From contig NC_010337.2 in NCBI RefSeq assembly GCF_000019165.1, forward strand, positions 1,187,001 through 1,251,000: a stretch of DNA of 64,000 nucleotides, written 5' to 3'. Every line of letters starts with the position of its first letter. Position 1 is the first letter of the stretch. This DNA comes from Heliomicrobium modesticaldum Ice1. GTDB lineage: Bacteria; Bacillota; Desulfitobacteriia; Heliobacteriales; Heliobacteriaceae. The translations under genes were made by a program, and so were the position numbers. Under the pieces are notes generated by a model. It did no database searches. It was not told the origin of the DNA and saw only the letters and a program-made list of their open reading frames with translations. This document shows positions 27,638-35,816 of the stretch, in pieces.

Positions 27638-28375
27638 TCAGGCATTCCAGAGCATAAATAAAGCGAGCAAGATCAGCAGTCCTCCGGCGCCGCGCTCTAG
27701 CCGAGGTCCCCATGGGGCGATGCGGGGGATGAAACCGGCGAACCCCGTCACCGTTCCGATCGCGATCAGCGGGACGCCCCGCCCAATTGCGTACAAAAAT
27801 AGCAACATCGCCCCGTACAACAATGCGCCCTGGCTGAGCACATAACCAAGGATCGCCAGCAGCACCGGAGTCCCGCACTGAGAACCGGTAAGCCCCAAAA
27901 ACAATCCAAGGAAAAAAGCGCCGCCATGACCGCGAAATTGGCGGCCCTTATTGCCCATGCCCTGACCCAATCGGCCGAACAGGCCGCTGAGTGAAGGGAC
28001 CACATCGGGCAGCGCGCCGACCATCACCAGTCCCATCAGCAGACAGACGAAGGCAGCCAGGTAGATGAAGGCTTGCTGGGCAAAACCGAAAAGGCCACCG
28101 ACGAAGGCGATGAGCAGGCCCAGGAGAACAAAGGTGCAAGCAGTACCCAGCGTAAAAGACAGGGAAAGTGTCAAGCCCCGCCGCCAGTCGCCCCTCGAAG
28201 GCCCCTGTTGTTCATTGAGTCCCGTCCCGGCAATGTAAGCAAAAAGCACCGGCGCCATCGACAGGTTGCAAGGACCGATACTTGTCAATAGGCCGCCTAA
28301 AAAGACGAACAGCATGGCCAGCCAGTGTCCTTGCATTACAACGGTCTCAATGAATGCTGTCAGGCTCTCGATCAT
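27638..28375 (-). CDS. ccdA: CcdA-family cytochrome c biogenesis/thiol-disulfide transmembrane protein
   Basis: 245 residues, about six spans. GGLLTSIGPCNLSMAPVLFAY and GLTGSQCGTPVLLAILGYVL hold the paired membrane cysteines that pass reducing power from cytoplasmic thioredoxin to the outside (CcdA/DsbD-beta family). The ATG at 28375 overlaps the TGA of the preceding thioredoxin-like gene (ATGA). The pair therefore forms a small electron-transfer module. In ars clusters such modules may keep exported thiols or a reductase reduced; this is inference. Confidence 0.88.
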   Translation of the reverse strand: MIESLTAFIETVVMQGHWLAMLFVFLGGLLTSIGPCNLSMAPVLFAYIAGTGLNEQQGPSRGDWRRGLTLSLSFTLGTACTFVLLGLLIAFVGGLFGFAQQAFIYLAAFVCLLMGLVMVGALPDVVPSLSGLFGRLGQGMGNKGRQFRGHGGAFFLGLFLGLTGSQCGTPVLLAILGYVLSQGALLYGAMLLFLYAIGRGVPLIAIGTVTGFAGFIPRIAPWGPRLERGAGGLLILLALFMLWNA

Positions 28376-28836
28376 GACGCACCGGCCAAGCGTTCCAGTC
28401 GGTTCCGCAGTTCCGCTTCTGCGATGGCGCCGACGCGGACCCAATGCTTTTCACCGTGTCCGTCCAATAGCACTGTTGTCGGGATCATGCGAACCTCAAA
28501 ATTGCGAAGCAGGTATTTGTTGGCCGGGTCGTTCACATCGACGTCAACAAAGGCGATTTTTTGATTCAGTTCAGGCTCGATTTTGCGAAAGAGCTGCTCC
28601 ATTTCCACACAAGATTGGCATGTTTGTGAATGGAAGAGGATCCATGCCGGTTTTTTGGCCTTTTTTGCATTTTCGATAACGATGCTGGCATTGACGAACT
28701 CTGTTTTTTCTGACTGAAAAGGTGTCGAAGAAAGCAGACGATCACTGCCGGTGGTTTGATACTCTTTGTAGGCGAGGATACTCGCAACAGCAAAAAACAC
28801 GAGTCCAAGAATGGCCCAACGGACGGTCTTGCTCAT
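28372..28836 (-). CDS. Membrane-anchored thioredoxin-like protein
   Basis: 154 residues from ATG 28836 (GGGGAGGATGCC ahead). An N-terminal membrane anchor, VRWAILGLVFFAVASILAY, is followed by a thioredoxin fold with WILFHSQTCQSCVEMEQLF (redox-active CQSC), FVDVDVNDPANKYLL and the cis-Pro loop VRMIPTTVLLDGHG. It faces the cell exterior. It is the probable partner of the CcdA protein whose gene it overlaps by 4 nt. Confidence 0.88.
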   Translation of the reverse strand: MSKTVRWAILGLVFFAVASILAYKEYQTTGSDRLLSSTPFQSEKTEFVNASIVIENAKKAKKPAWILFHSQTCQSCVEMEQLFRKIEPELNQKIAFVDVDVNDPANKYLLRNFEVRMIPTTVLLDGHGEKHWVRVGAIAEAELRNRLERLAGAS

Positions 28837-28870
28837 GGCATCCTCCCCTAAAAGGATGATTCGGAAAGCG

Positions 28871-28944
28871 AGACAAAACAAGGTGCCTTTTGCACCTGCT
28901 GTACCGACAACTGGCCGACCATTGATGAACAAGGTCGGCCAGTT
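28871..28944 (-). terminator. Two hairpins between the redox genes
   Basis: A strong 12-bp stem (AACTGGCCGACC 28909-28920 with GGTCGGCCAGTT 28933-28944) lacks a T run. Next, in minus orientation, AGGTGC-AAAAG-GCACCT is followed by TGTTTTG, giving a weak terminator. These may lower read-through between the two halves of the cluster, or protect the 3' end of the upper mRNA. Confidence 0.5.
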
Positions 28945-28984
28945 GCACGGACAAGTCAGTCGCAGTGTATCGGCAAAAGCGGGA

Positions 28985-29215
28985 TCAGCCCAAAAAACTT
29001 TTTACCTCGGCGGCGGAAGGAATCCTCCCCGACACCTTCACCTTCCCGTCCACAACCAGGGCCGGCGTCGCCATGACGCCGAAGGACATGATCGTCGGGA
29101 AGTCAGTCACCTTTTCCACGTTCGCTTCCTTGCCCAGTTCCTGGAGCGTTTGCTTGACGAGCGCTTCCAACTGGTTGCATTTGGCGCAGCCTGCGCCCAA
29201 GACCTTGATTTCCAT
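28985..29215 (-). CDS. Small thioredoxin-fold (redox-active) protein
   Basis: 76 residues of the glutaredoxin-like 'thioredoxin family' often found beside ArsP/DUF318 permeases. GAGCAKCNQLEALV holds the CAKC active site and ATPALVVDGKVKVSG the cis-Pro loop. ATG 29215 follows GGGAGGAATATCGTG; GTG 29218 is the only other option. It is 24 nt downstream of the permease gene, which supports a shared role, for instance reducing the metalloid substrate or a metallated cysteine in the transporter. Confidence 0.88.
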   Translation of the reverse strand: MEIKVLGAGCAKCNQLEALVKQTLQELGKEANVEKVTDFPTIMSFGVMATPALVVDGKVKVSGRIPSAAEVKSFLG

Positions 29216-29239
29216 CACGATATTCCTCCCGTTAATGGT

Positions 29240-30187
29240 TTATAGGATGGCGTTAAAGAGATACCCTACAAAGGTAATCGTTACCGCCATGATCCCCACG
29301 AATACACCGATCAGCTTCGGCTTCAGCACCTGCTTCAAAATGATCATCTCCGGCACGGAAAGGGCGGTGACGGCCATCATGAAGGCGAGCACCGTGCCCA
29401 CGGCCATGCCCTTTTCCATCAACACATGGACGATCGGAATCGTTCCTGCCGCGTTGGAGTATAAGGGAACGCCGATGAGCACTGCCAGCGGCACGGCGAA
29501 GAGGTTGTCAGGTCCGGCATAACGAACCAGGAAGTCCTCCGGCGCGTACCCGTGAATCAGGCCGCCGATGGCGATGGCGACGATGACATAGATCCAGATC
29601 TTTTTCAGGATGTCTTTCGTATACTGCAGGGCATAGTCGTGACGCTGTTGCCATGTGAGCGATTCAATCTCTGTCTCCGGCAGTTTGACCTGGTAGACAT
29701 AGTCAGCAACCTGATCCTCCATCTTGGCCCGACCGATCATCATCCCGCCGACGACAGCGACGGTCAAGCCGGTGGCCATGTAAATGCCCGCGATTTTCCA
29801 CCCGAACAATCCGAACAACATGACCAGGGCGACCTCGTTCACCATCGGGGAAGAGATCAGAAAGGAGAAGGTGACGCCCAGCGGAACGCCGGATTCGACG
29901 AGTCCGATAAACATGGGGACGGCCGAGCAGGAGCAGAACGGGGTGACCACGCCCAGCAGGGCGGCAACAATGTTGCCTAAAAACTCCCGTTTGTGGGACA
30001 GGATCTTTTTCGTTCGCTCCGGAGGGAAGAAGCTGCGGATGATCGAGACGGCGTAAATGATCACCGTCAGCAAGAAGAGGATCTTCATGACATCGTAGAT
30101 AAAAAAGTGCAGCGCTTCTGTGAGGTGCTCTCCTTTGGTGAGGCCGATCCACTGGTACACGACGAGGTCGGCAATCCATTCAAACAT
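29240..30187 (-). CDS. ArsP/DUF318-type permease
   Basis: 315 residues, about eight spans in two halves. VTPFCSCSAVPMFIGLVESGVPLG carries the family's CxC-like FCSCS motif, and FSFLISSPMVNEVAL and GVPLYSNAAGTIPIV complete the signature of the SO_0444/ArsP family of metal or organoarsenical exporters. It follows arsR by about 65 nt in the same orientation. Substrate in this organism cannot be told; trivalent organoarsenicals are the best documented for the family. Confidence 0.85.
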   Translation of the reverse strand: MFEWIADLVVYQWIGLTKGEHLTEALHFFIYDVMKILFLLTVIIYAVSIIRSFFPPERTKKILSHKREFLGNIVAALLGVVTPFCSCSAVPMFIGLVESGVPLGVTFSFLISSPMVNEVALVMLFGLFGWKIAGIYMATGLTVAVVGGMMIGRAKMEDQVADYVYQVKLPETEIESLTWQQRHDYALQYTKDILKKIWIYVIVAIAIGGLIHGYAPEDFLVRYAGPDNLFAVPLAVLIGVPLYSNAAGTIPIVHVLMEKGMAVGTVLAFMMAVTALSVPEMIILKQVLKPKLIGVFVGIMAVTITFVGYLFNAIL

Positions 30188-30251
30188 GGTTTTCCATCTC
30201 CTAACAGTGTCGATTCATCGAGAATTTTTGATGCGATAAGGCAAAAAAAGA

Positions 30252-30545
30252 TTACGAACCAAACAGTTGGCCCATTGTGTGGAGGTAGGCCTGCAGGGTG
30301 TCCCGGTTCACGTTATAGTAGTTCCATTTCCCTCGGGCCACTTCGGAGATCAAGCCGGCCTCCTTCAGCTCTTTGATGTGGTAGGAAACCTTGGATTGGA
30401 GCAACCCCATGCCTTCGACCAAGTCACAGACGCAGACGCCCGGTTTGTCTGTCTCGTAGAATGCCGCTTCCCGGTTGGCGATACGCAAGAAGATCTGCCA
30501 ACGCAAGGGGTCCGAGAAGGCTTTGGCGATTTTGACGACGTCCAT
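30252..30545 (-). CDS. arsR: ArsR-family metalloregulatory repressor
   Basis: 97 residues. The winged-helix core SDPLRWQIFLRI...LLQSKVSYHIKELKEAGLISEV is intact, and GVCVCDLVEGM contains the CxC metal site seen in As(III)/Sb(III) sensors. It is expected to repress the operon until arsenite binds. A long palindrome overlapping a TATAAT box lies directly upstream (30563-30592). Divergence from typical order: the ACR3 gene lies upstream in the same direction, so arsR and the genes after it may form a separate transcript. Confidence 0.93.
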   Translation of the reverse strand: MDVVKIAKAFSDPLRWQIFLRIANREAAFYETDKPGVCVCDLVEGMGLLQSKVSYHIKELKEAGLISEVARGKWNYYNVNRDTLQAYLHTMGQLFGS

Positions 30546-30562
30546 CTGATCAACTCCTGCTC

Positions 30563-30592
30563 CTATTATATCAAAAAAAATTGATATTATAA
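30563..30592 (-). promoter_or_regulatory. Probable ArsR operator over the arsR promoter
   Basis: The palindrome ATATCAA-A/T run-TTGATAT (about 30568-30587), extended by TTAT/ATAA on both sides, is 20-50 nt before the arsR start. It contains TATAAT in minus orientation at 30565-30570. AT-rich dyads of this form are typical ArsR sites. Confidence 0.65.
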
Positions 30593-30637
30593 CCCTGCAG
30601 ACGGAGGTTTCTTTTGTTGAATAAGCCGAAAAACAGG

Positions 30638-31702
30638 CTAGGATTCACTCGAACTCGCTTTTTCAAAGTATTTCTCTTTAAATCGCAATGCCAGGTTGAC
30701 GAGGGCGATCATGACAGGCACTTCAATCAACGGACCGATCACCGCAGCAAAGGCGGCGCCTGATTCAATGCCGAAGACGCCGACAGCGACGGCGATGGCA
30801 AGCTCGAAGTTGTTGCTGGCGGCCGTAAAGGCCAGGGTCGTCGTTTTGGGGTAATCGGCGCCCGCTTTTTTCCCTATCGCAAAAGAGATCAGAAACATGA
30901 TGAGGAAGTAGAGCAGGAGCGGAAGGGCGATGCGAAGGACGTCCAACGGCAGTTGCAGGATGACTTTTCCCTTGATGGAGAACATGACGATGATGGTGAA
31001 CAACAGCGAAACCAACGTGAGCGGACTGATTCGGGGGATGAACTGGCTTTCATACCACTGACGTCCCTTGGCCTTCAAGAATAGGGCGCGGGTAGCCATG
31101 CCGGCGATGAAGGGAATCCCCAGGTAGATGAAGACACTTTCTGCGATTTGGCCGATCGTGATGGTCACCTCCAGGCCTTGCAGGCCGAACCAGCCCGGCA
31201 TGACAGTGATGAAGGCGAAGGCGTAGAAGGAGTAAAACAACACCTGGAATAGGGAGTTGAAGGCCACTAAGCCGGCCGCATACTCGGTGTCTCCCTTGGC
31301 GAGGTCGTTCCAGACGATCACCATGGCGATGCATCGGGCCAACCCGATCAGGATGAGGCCGATCAGGTAGTCCGGGTAGTCCTTGAGAAAGATCAGCGCC
31401 AGCGCAAACATGAGGATCGGCCCGATCAGCCAGTTTTGAACTAAGGAGAGAGCCAGCACCTTGTAATTGCGAAAGACTTCCCCCATCTTCTCATAGCGCA
31501 CTTTTGCCAGTGGCGGATACATCATGAGGATCAGACCTATGGCGATGGGAATGGATGTGGTTCCGACCTGATAGCGATGAATCACGTCAACAAGGCCTGG
31601 GACATAATTGCCCAAGGCTACCCCAACCAGCATCGCCAAAAAGATCAGGGGGGTGAGGTAGCGATCGAGGAGGGACAGTCTTTTTCCCACAGTTTCCGGC
31701 AT
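30638..31702 (-). CDS. arsB: ACR3-family arsenite efflux transporter
   Basis: 354 residues with ten predicted spans. [18 protein letters not shown] contains the conserved cysteine of ACR3 (about residue 129), and [20 protein letters not shown] is the second signature. The start ATG 31702 fits AAAAGGAGTGA; an upstream ATG at 31726 does not. Arsenite export driven by the proton gradient is well established for the family. A TATAAT on the minus strand at 31772-31767 could be its -10 box. Confidence 0.93.
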   Translation of the reverse strand: MPETVGKRLSLLDRYLTPLIFLAMLVGVALGNYVPGLVDVIHRYQVGTTSIPIAIGLILMMYPPLAKVRYEKMGEVFRNYKVLALSLVQNWLIGPILMFALALIFLKDYPDYLIGLILIGLARCIAMVIVWNDLAKGDTEYAAGLVAFNSLFQVLFYSFYAFAFITVMPGWFGLQGLEVTITIGQIAESVFIYLGIPFIAGMATRALFLKAKGRQWYESQFIPRISPLTLVSLLFTIIVMFSIKGKVILQLPLDVLRIALPLLLYFLIMFLISFAIGKKAGADYPKTTTLAFTAASNNFELAIAVAVGVFGIESGAAFAAVIGPLIEVPVMIALVNLALRFKEKYFEKASSSES

Positions 31703-31959
31703 GGATGGATCACTCCTTTTTATCATTCATTCCGACACCGCTGAAAGCGCGGACCCTTTGTCTGAGATTATACATTGAAAAAGTGGATAAGAGCGCATCG
31801 CATCAAGAGTATTTGTTATGTTTGTGTAAAGTATGTTCAGGTGACGAAGTGTATTCGACAGTGTTTTTCGAAGTTACCCCTAGCGCGCGTAACAGTCCTG
31901 TGGTATAGTGATCTCAATCAGCCTTTCCGAGGGTTGAGCGCGGTTTCGGGGGAGCCTCG

Positions 31960-32031
31960 GAGCCGGAGTAGAGATGAGTGGAGAGCACAATTGCATAAGA
32001 GAGGAGTTGAGCCGAGTTGAGTTGAGCCGAG
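31960..32031 (+). promoter_or_regulatory. GAG-triplet array, predicted TRAP-binding leader of trpP
   Basis: Twelve GAG triplets: 31960, 31966, 31971, 31976, 31981, then after 15 nt 31999, 32004, 32009, 32014, 32019, 32024 and 32029. Spacers are 2 nt except one of 3. RNA made of about 11 NAG triplets with 2-3-nt spacing is the known ligand of TRAP, the tryptophan-activated 11-mer MtrB. CCGAGTT at 32012-32018, inside the array, can pair with AACTCGG at 32097-32103 in the terminator that follows, forming an antiterminator. Tryptophan-bound TRAP would block it and allow termination before the transporter gene. A TATAGT at 31904 may be the -10 box. Confidence 0.8.
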
Positions 32032-32086
32032 AAGCGCTTTAAAACGGAGTATTTCGGAGCGATTGGAGCATCCTATTTGCCACTCA

Positions 32087-32115
32087 AGCCAGGCCAAACT
32101 CGGTCTGGCTTTTTT
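32087..32115 (+). terminator. Attenuator terminator in the trpP leader
   Basis: AGCCAGGCC (32087-32095) pairs with GGTCTGGCT (32102-32110), followed by a T run. It lies between the GAG array and the gene at 32231, with no gene ending before it, so it is a leader terminator. Confidence 0.85.
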
Positions 32116-32230
32116 GGTTTTCTCGGCAAATATCGGGCCGTTCATTAACCAAGCCGATTAAAACCACGGAGAACAATCTTCAAGTCCAGGAGAGCATCAA
32201 TGGAATCAGAACAATCAGGAGGGGTTCAGA

Positions 32231-32797
32231 ATGAACGGAGACAATCGTCCCGTCGCCTTGAATAATGAGGCCCAATACGCCCAGACAGGCGCTGGCCGGA
32301 CGAAACAACTGGCCGTCGTGGCCATGCTGATCGCCATCGGCGCTGTCCTGCGCATGGTTGCGCCGCCCATCTTCGGCATCACGCCGAACTTCGTCATCGC
32401 CATGTACTGCCTGTCCATCGTCCTGGTCCGGCCCAAGTTCGGGGAAGCCCTGGCCATCGGCATCATCGGCGGCGCCCTCAGCATGGTCACCTCCAAGTCG
32501 CCGATCCCCTACATCAACCTGGCGTCTGAACCGGCGGGCGCCCTGGCCTGCGCCATGATCGTCGCCACCCTCTCCGACGTGACCATCGGCCGCTACTCCC
32601 TCAAACCCCTCGTCGCCACTGTCATCGGCACCCTGGTCAGCGGTTCCCTCTATGTCTTGATCAACAAGTTCGCCCTGAACCTGCCGGCCGCTGCTGCCCA
32701 GGGCGCGCTGGTTGGCGTCGTTCTCCCGGTGACCTTGTTCAACGCCGTCATCGCCCAGGCCGTCTACCTGCCGGCCAAGAAGTTTCTGCGGCTGTAA
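32231..32797 (+). CDS. trpP: TrpP-like tryptophan transporter
   Basis: 188 residues, about five spans. The run LAVVAMLIAIGAVLRMVAPP, then GITPNFVIAMYCLSIVL, PKFGEALAIGIIGGALS, and PIPYINLASEPAGAL resemble the TrpP family, itself similar to ECF S components. AGGAGGGG stands 7-14 nt before the ATG. The TRAP-type leader supports tryptophan as substrate, since Bacillus trpP is a TRAP target. An alternative is an S component of the ECF module encoded 120 nt downstream. Confidence 0.75.
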   Translation: MNGDNRPVALNNEAQYAQTGAGRTKQLAVVAMLIAIGAVLRMVAPPIFGITPNFVIAMYCLSIVLVRPKFGEALAIGIIGGALSMVTSKSPIPYINLASEPAGALACAMIVATLSDVTIGRYSLKPLVATVIGTLVSGSLYVLINKFALNLPAAAAQGALVGVVLPVTLFNAVIAQAVYLPAKKFLRL

Positions 32798-32919
32798 TGG
32801 TTCGCCTCCACCGATAAAAGGCTTTGCCGTGATATTCCGAACCAGCAATATCGATTGTGAATAATGATTGCGATCTGAAATTCTGAAATGATCAAGCAGA
32901 ACACGGGGAGGTAACGCCA

Positions 32920-33819
32920 GTGCCGGCCATCCACATAGAAAACCTGTCTTTTCGATACCCCGATGCGGCCTCGCCGGCGTTGAGCGAAGTCAACCTGTCG
33001 ATTCAATCGGGCGAATTCGTCGTCGTCACCGGCGCGACCGGGGCAGGCAAAAGCACCCTGCTCCGCTGCATCAACGGCGTCATCCCCCACTTTCAGCCGG
33101 GAAGCCAGCAGGGACAGGTCTGGATCGAGCCGGAAGGGCAGGGACGTCTGGCCGTCGCCCGGATCGCCCCCCCTCATCTGGCCCGCCTGATCGGCAGCGT
33201 CTTTGACGACCCGGAAGGGCAGATCGTATCGCCCATCGTCGAGGAAGAGATCGCCTTCGCCCTCGAAAACACCGGCGTCGCCCCTGCGAAAATGGAGGCG
33301 CGCATCGTCAGCGCCCTGGCCGCCTGCGGCATTGCAGACCTGCGTCATCGGCCCACGAAGGGCCTTTCGGGCGGTCAAAAACAGCGGGTGGCCATCGCTG
33401 CCGCTCTGGCGCTGGCGCCTGCCATCCTTGTCCTTGACGAGCCTACATCAGAACTGGATCCGGACGGGACGGAAGCGGTGCTGCACGTCCTGGCCGAATT
33501 GAACCGACAGCAGGGGATCACGGTGATCATCGCCGAACAGAAGGTGAGCCATCTGGCGCTGTTCTGCGATCGACTGATCCTCCTGGATCAGGGTCGCGTC
33601 GCCCTGGAGGGACCGCCCCGGCAGGCGCTGCTCCAGGGGAGCGTCTTTGAAAAGCTGGGGATTGAAATCCCGGCTCCCGTCCGGTTGGGCCAGGCGCTTG
33701 TCCGCGAAGGTCTGATCCCGGCCTTCGGATCGCCCGGCGCGCCGTCCCTGCCCTTGACGGTCGATGAAGCCTTTCAACTGACGCGCCGACTGCTCGAACC
33801 GGAAGGGCCGGAGTTATAA
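32920..33819 (+). CDS. ecfA: ECF-type transporter ATPase, first copy
   Basis: 299 residues. Walker A GATGAGKST (about 39-47), a Q-loop replaced by VFDDPEGQ, signature LSGGQKQRVA, Walker B ILVLDEPTSELD and the switch His region IIAEQKVSH, with Gln in place of the usual His. The protein family is CbiO/EcfA, whose two ATPases power vitamin or amino-acid uptake through EcfT and an S component. The GTG start at 32920 follows GGGGAGGT. The next gene encodes the second ATPase 19 nt later. Confidence 0.9.
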   Translation: MPAIHIENLSFRYPDAASPALSEVNLSIQSGEFVVVTGATGAGKSTLLRCINGVIPHFQPGSQQGQVWIEPEGQGRLAVARIAPPHLARLIGSVFDDPEGQIVSPIVEEEIAFALENTGVAPAKMEARIVSALAACGIADLRHRPTKGLSGGQKQRVAIAAALALAPAILVLDEPTSELDPDGTEAVLHVLAELNRQQGITVIIAEQKVSHLALFCDRLILLDQGRVALEGPPRQALLQGSVFEKLGIEIPAPVRLGQALVREGLIPAFGSPGAPSLPLTVDEAFQLTRRLLEPEGPEL

Positions 33820-33838
33820 AAAGGGGGAGGAAAAGCCG

Positions 33839-34849
33839 ATGGATCTTATTCGCGGCGGCAAAGGGAGCAGTGACAAGTCAGTGCCTGGCAAAACAGCGCA
33901 CGACAGTACAGTGCACGGCAAGGCCGTTCACGATAGGTCAGCTTACGGCAACGGGGCGCACGATAGGTCGGCTTGCCGCAACGTCATCATTGAGGCGCGC
34001 CGTTTGCGCCACGCCTACCGCTCCGGTCGGGAGGCTTTGCAGGGCGTGGACGTGACCATCGGCGCCGGCGAGATGATCGCCCTCATCGGTCGCAACGGCG
34101 CCGGGAAGACGACGCTGACCAAGCATTGCAACGGCATCTTGAAGCCGACGGCCGGGACGGTTCTTGTCGCTGGCCAGGATACGCGCAATGTCCCCGTCGC
34201 CCGCCTCGCCCGGACGGTGGGCTATGTGTTCCAAAACCCCGATCACATGCTCTTTCATGAGACCCTTTTTGACGAGGTGGCCTTCGGTCCCCGCAACCTT
34301 GGCATGACCGGCGCTGATGTGACAGCCCGGGTGGAGGCAGCCCTATCTGCCGTCGGGTTAGCGGGCTTTCGGGACAGCGATCCGGCGTTCCTCAGCCGAG
34401 GCCAGCGTAAACGGGCAGCCCTCGCCGCTGTGCTGGCCATGGAGACGCCGGTGCTCATCGTCGATGAACCGACCGGCGGCCAGGATTACCGGGAGGCCCG
34501 GCAGATCATGGCGATCCTGCAGCAATTGAACCGGCGCGGCCACACTGTGCTGTTCATCACCCATGACATGGATCTGGTCCACGAGTACGCCCACCGGGTG
34601 CTCCTATTAAATGATGGCCGGATCACCCTTGACGCCCCGCCGGCGGAACTGTTCCGCCATGAGGCGGCCCTGCAAGCGGCGGGACTGCGGTTGCCGCTGG
34701 CAGCGGCGTTGGGCCGCCGGTTGGCACCCTTCGGCGTTTCCCCATCTGTCGATTCGGTGGACGCCCTTGCCGCCGCCGTCGCTCGGCTGGCCAGGGGATG
34801 CGCAGGCGGCCAAGAGGCGATGGCAGGGAGGGCGGCCGCATGTCAGTGA
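33839..34849 (+). CDS. ecfA: ECF-type transporter ATPase, second copy, with N-terminal repeats
   Basis: 336 residues. Walker A GRNGAGKTT, VFQNPDHMLFHETLFDEVAFGPRN, signature altered to LSRGQRKRAA, Walker B VLIVDEPTGGQD, switch FITHDMD. The first 48 residues are unusual: three 10-residue units starting HDSTVHG, HDRSAYG and HDRSACR, coded by 30-nt repeats at 33901, 33931 and 33961, with no counterpart in the first copy. It overlaps ecfT by 10 nt. It forms the ATPase pair with the preceding gene. Confidence 0.9.
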   Translation: MDLIRGGKGSSDKSVPGKTAHDSTVHGKAVHDRSAYGNGAHDRSACRNVIIEARRLRHAYRSGREALQGVDVTIGAGEMIALIGRNGAGKTTLTKHCNGILKPTAGTVLVAGQDTRNVPVARLARTVGYVFQNPDHMLFHETLFDEVAFGPRNLGMTGADVTARVEAALSAVGLAGFRDSDPAFLSRGQRKRAALAAVLAMETPVLIVDEPTGGQDYREARQIMAILQQLNRRGHTVLFITHDMDLVHEYAHRVLLLNDGRITLDAPPAELFRHEAALQAAGLRLPLAAALGRRLAPFGVSPSVDSVDALAAAVARLARGCAGGQEAMAGRAAACQ

Positions 34850-35613
34850 CGATCGAGTATGTCCCTGCGTCATCGCCGGTTCACCGTTTGCATGCGCTGA
34901 CCAAGCTCGCGGCAGCGCTGGCGGTGCTGACGATCAGCCTCTTGCTCCGCGATCCCCTCTCCCTGTCGGTCCTGCTCTTGTCCCTGCTGGGCCTCTCTGC
35001 TGTCGCCGGCGTCGGCCGTGAAACGCTGCTCGCCGTCAAGGGGCTCTTCAAGGTGGCCCTCATCCTCATCTTCTTGCAGGTCTTTTTCGTCACCGAAGGC
35101 AATGTCATCGTCGGTCCCATTGCCGGCGTCTCCTGGCTGGCCGTCACCGACGCAGGGCTGCTGTTCGGGATCGCCATGGCTCTGCGCATGACCACCATCG
35201 TCACCAGCTTCCTGCTGTTTTTGCTGACGACACCCATGCGCAGCACCGTGCTGGCGCTGGTGGAATACCTGAAAGTCCCCTATGACTACGCCTTTTTGTT
35301 CATCACGTCGCTGCGCTTCATTCCCACATTCCTAGAAGAGGTGCGCCTGATCCGCGAGGCCCAGGAGGCGCGGGCCCACGACTTCGGCGGCGGCTCGCTG
35401 GCTCGGCTGAGGGCGATCTTCCCGCTGGCCCTGCCCCTGGTGAATCTGTCACTGCAGCGAGCGGAACGGATGGCCATGGCTATGGAGACGCGAGGCTTTG
35501 GCCTGCCCGGTCGCACCTACTATCGCACCGAGAAACCGGGGGCTGTGGACATGGCGGTCATTGCCGGACTCCTGCTGGTGATTGCGGTGATTGGGCTGTG
35601 GCAGTTTGGCTAA
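34840..35613 (+). CDS. ecfT: ECF transporter transmembrane protein EcfT
   Basis: 257 residues with five or more spans. The coupling helices carry REAQEARAHDF and AMAMETRGFG, the two A-R-G/E-R-G type motifs that contact the ATPases. Start ATG 34840, inside the end of the second ATPase gene, with GCAGGGAGGG ahead. Together the three genes encode an ECF energy-coupling module. Its S component could be the upstream TrpP-like protein or one encoded elsewhere. Confidence 0.9.
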   Translation: MSVTIEYVPASSPVHRLHALTKLAAALAVLTISLLLRDPLSLSVLLLSLLGLSAVAGVGRETLLAVKGLFKVALILIFLQVFFVTEGNVIVGPIAGVSWLAVTDAGLLFGIAMALRMTTIVTSFLLFLLTTPMRSTVLALVEYLKVPYDYAFLFITSLRFIPTFLEEVRLIREAQEARAHDFGGGSLARLRAIFPLALPLVNLSLQRAERMAMAMETRGFGLPGRTYYRTEKPGAVDMAVIAGLLLVIAVIGLWQFG

Positions 35614-35816
35614 ACTGCGCCGTTACGGAGATGCCGAGCCGAGAAGAGGCGCCGCGAACTGAATAGGCGAAAAGTCGTGCTAACCGTAGGCGGCGTGGTG
35701 CTTTTTTGGCAGGCACTTGCCTTGACTTTTGCGTTGATTTTATTGAAGGAAAATGACAGGCCGACATGAAATAGAAGAAGATGAGGCAGCACAAGATGAA
35801 TCCGAGGTGATCGCCT

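Noticed and set aside
32180-32848. A 222-codon minus-strand frame opposite trpP
   Set aside because: Very Gly/Asp/Gln-rich, a shadow of the hydrophobic TrpP-like frame, and it would run through the leader.
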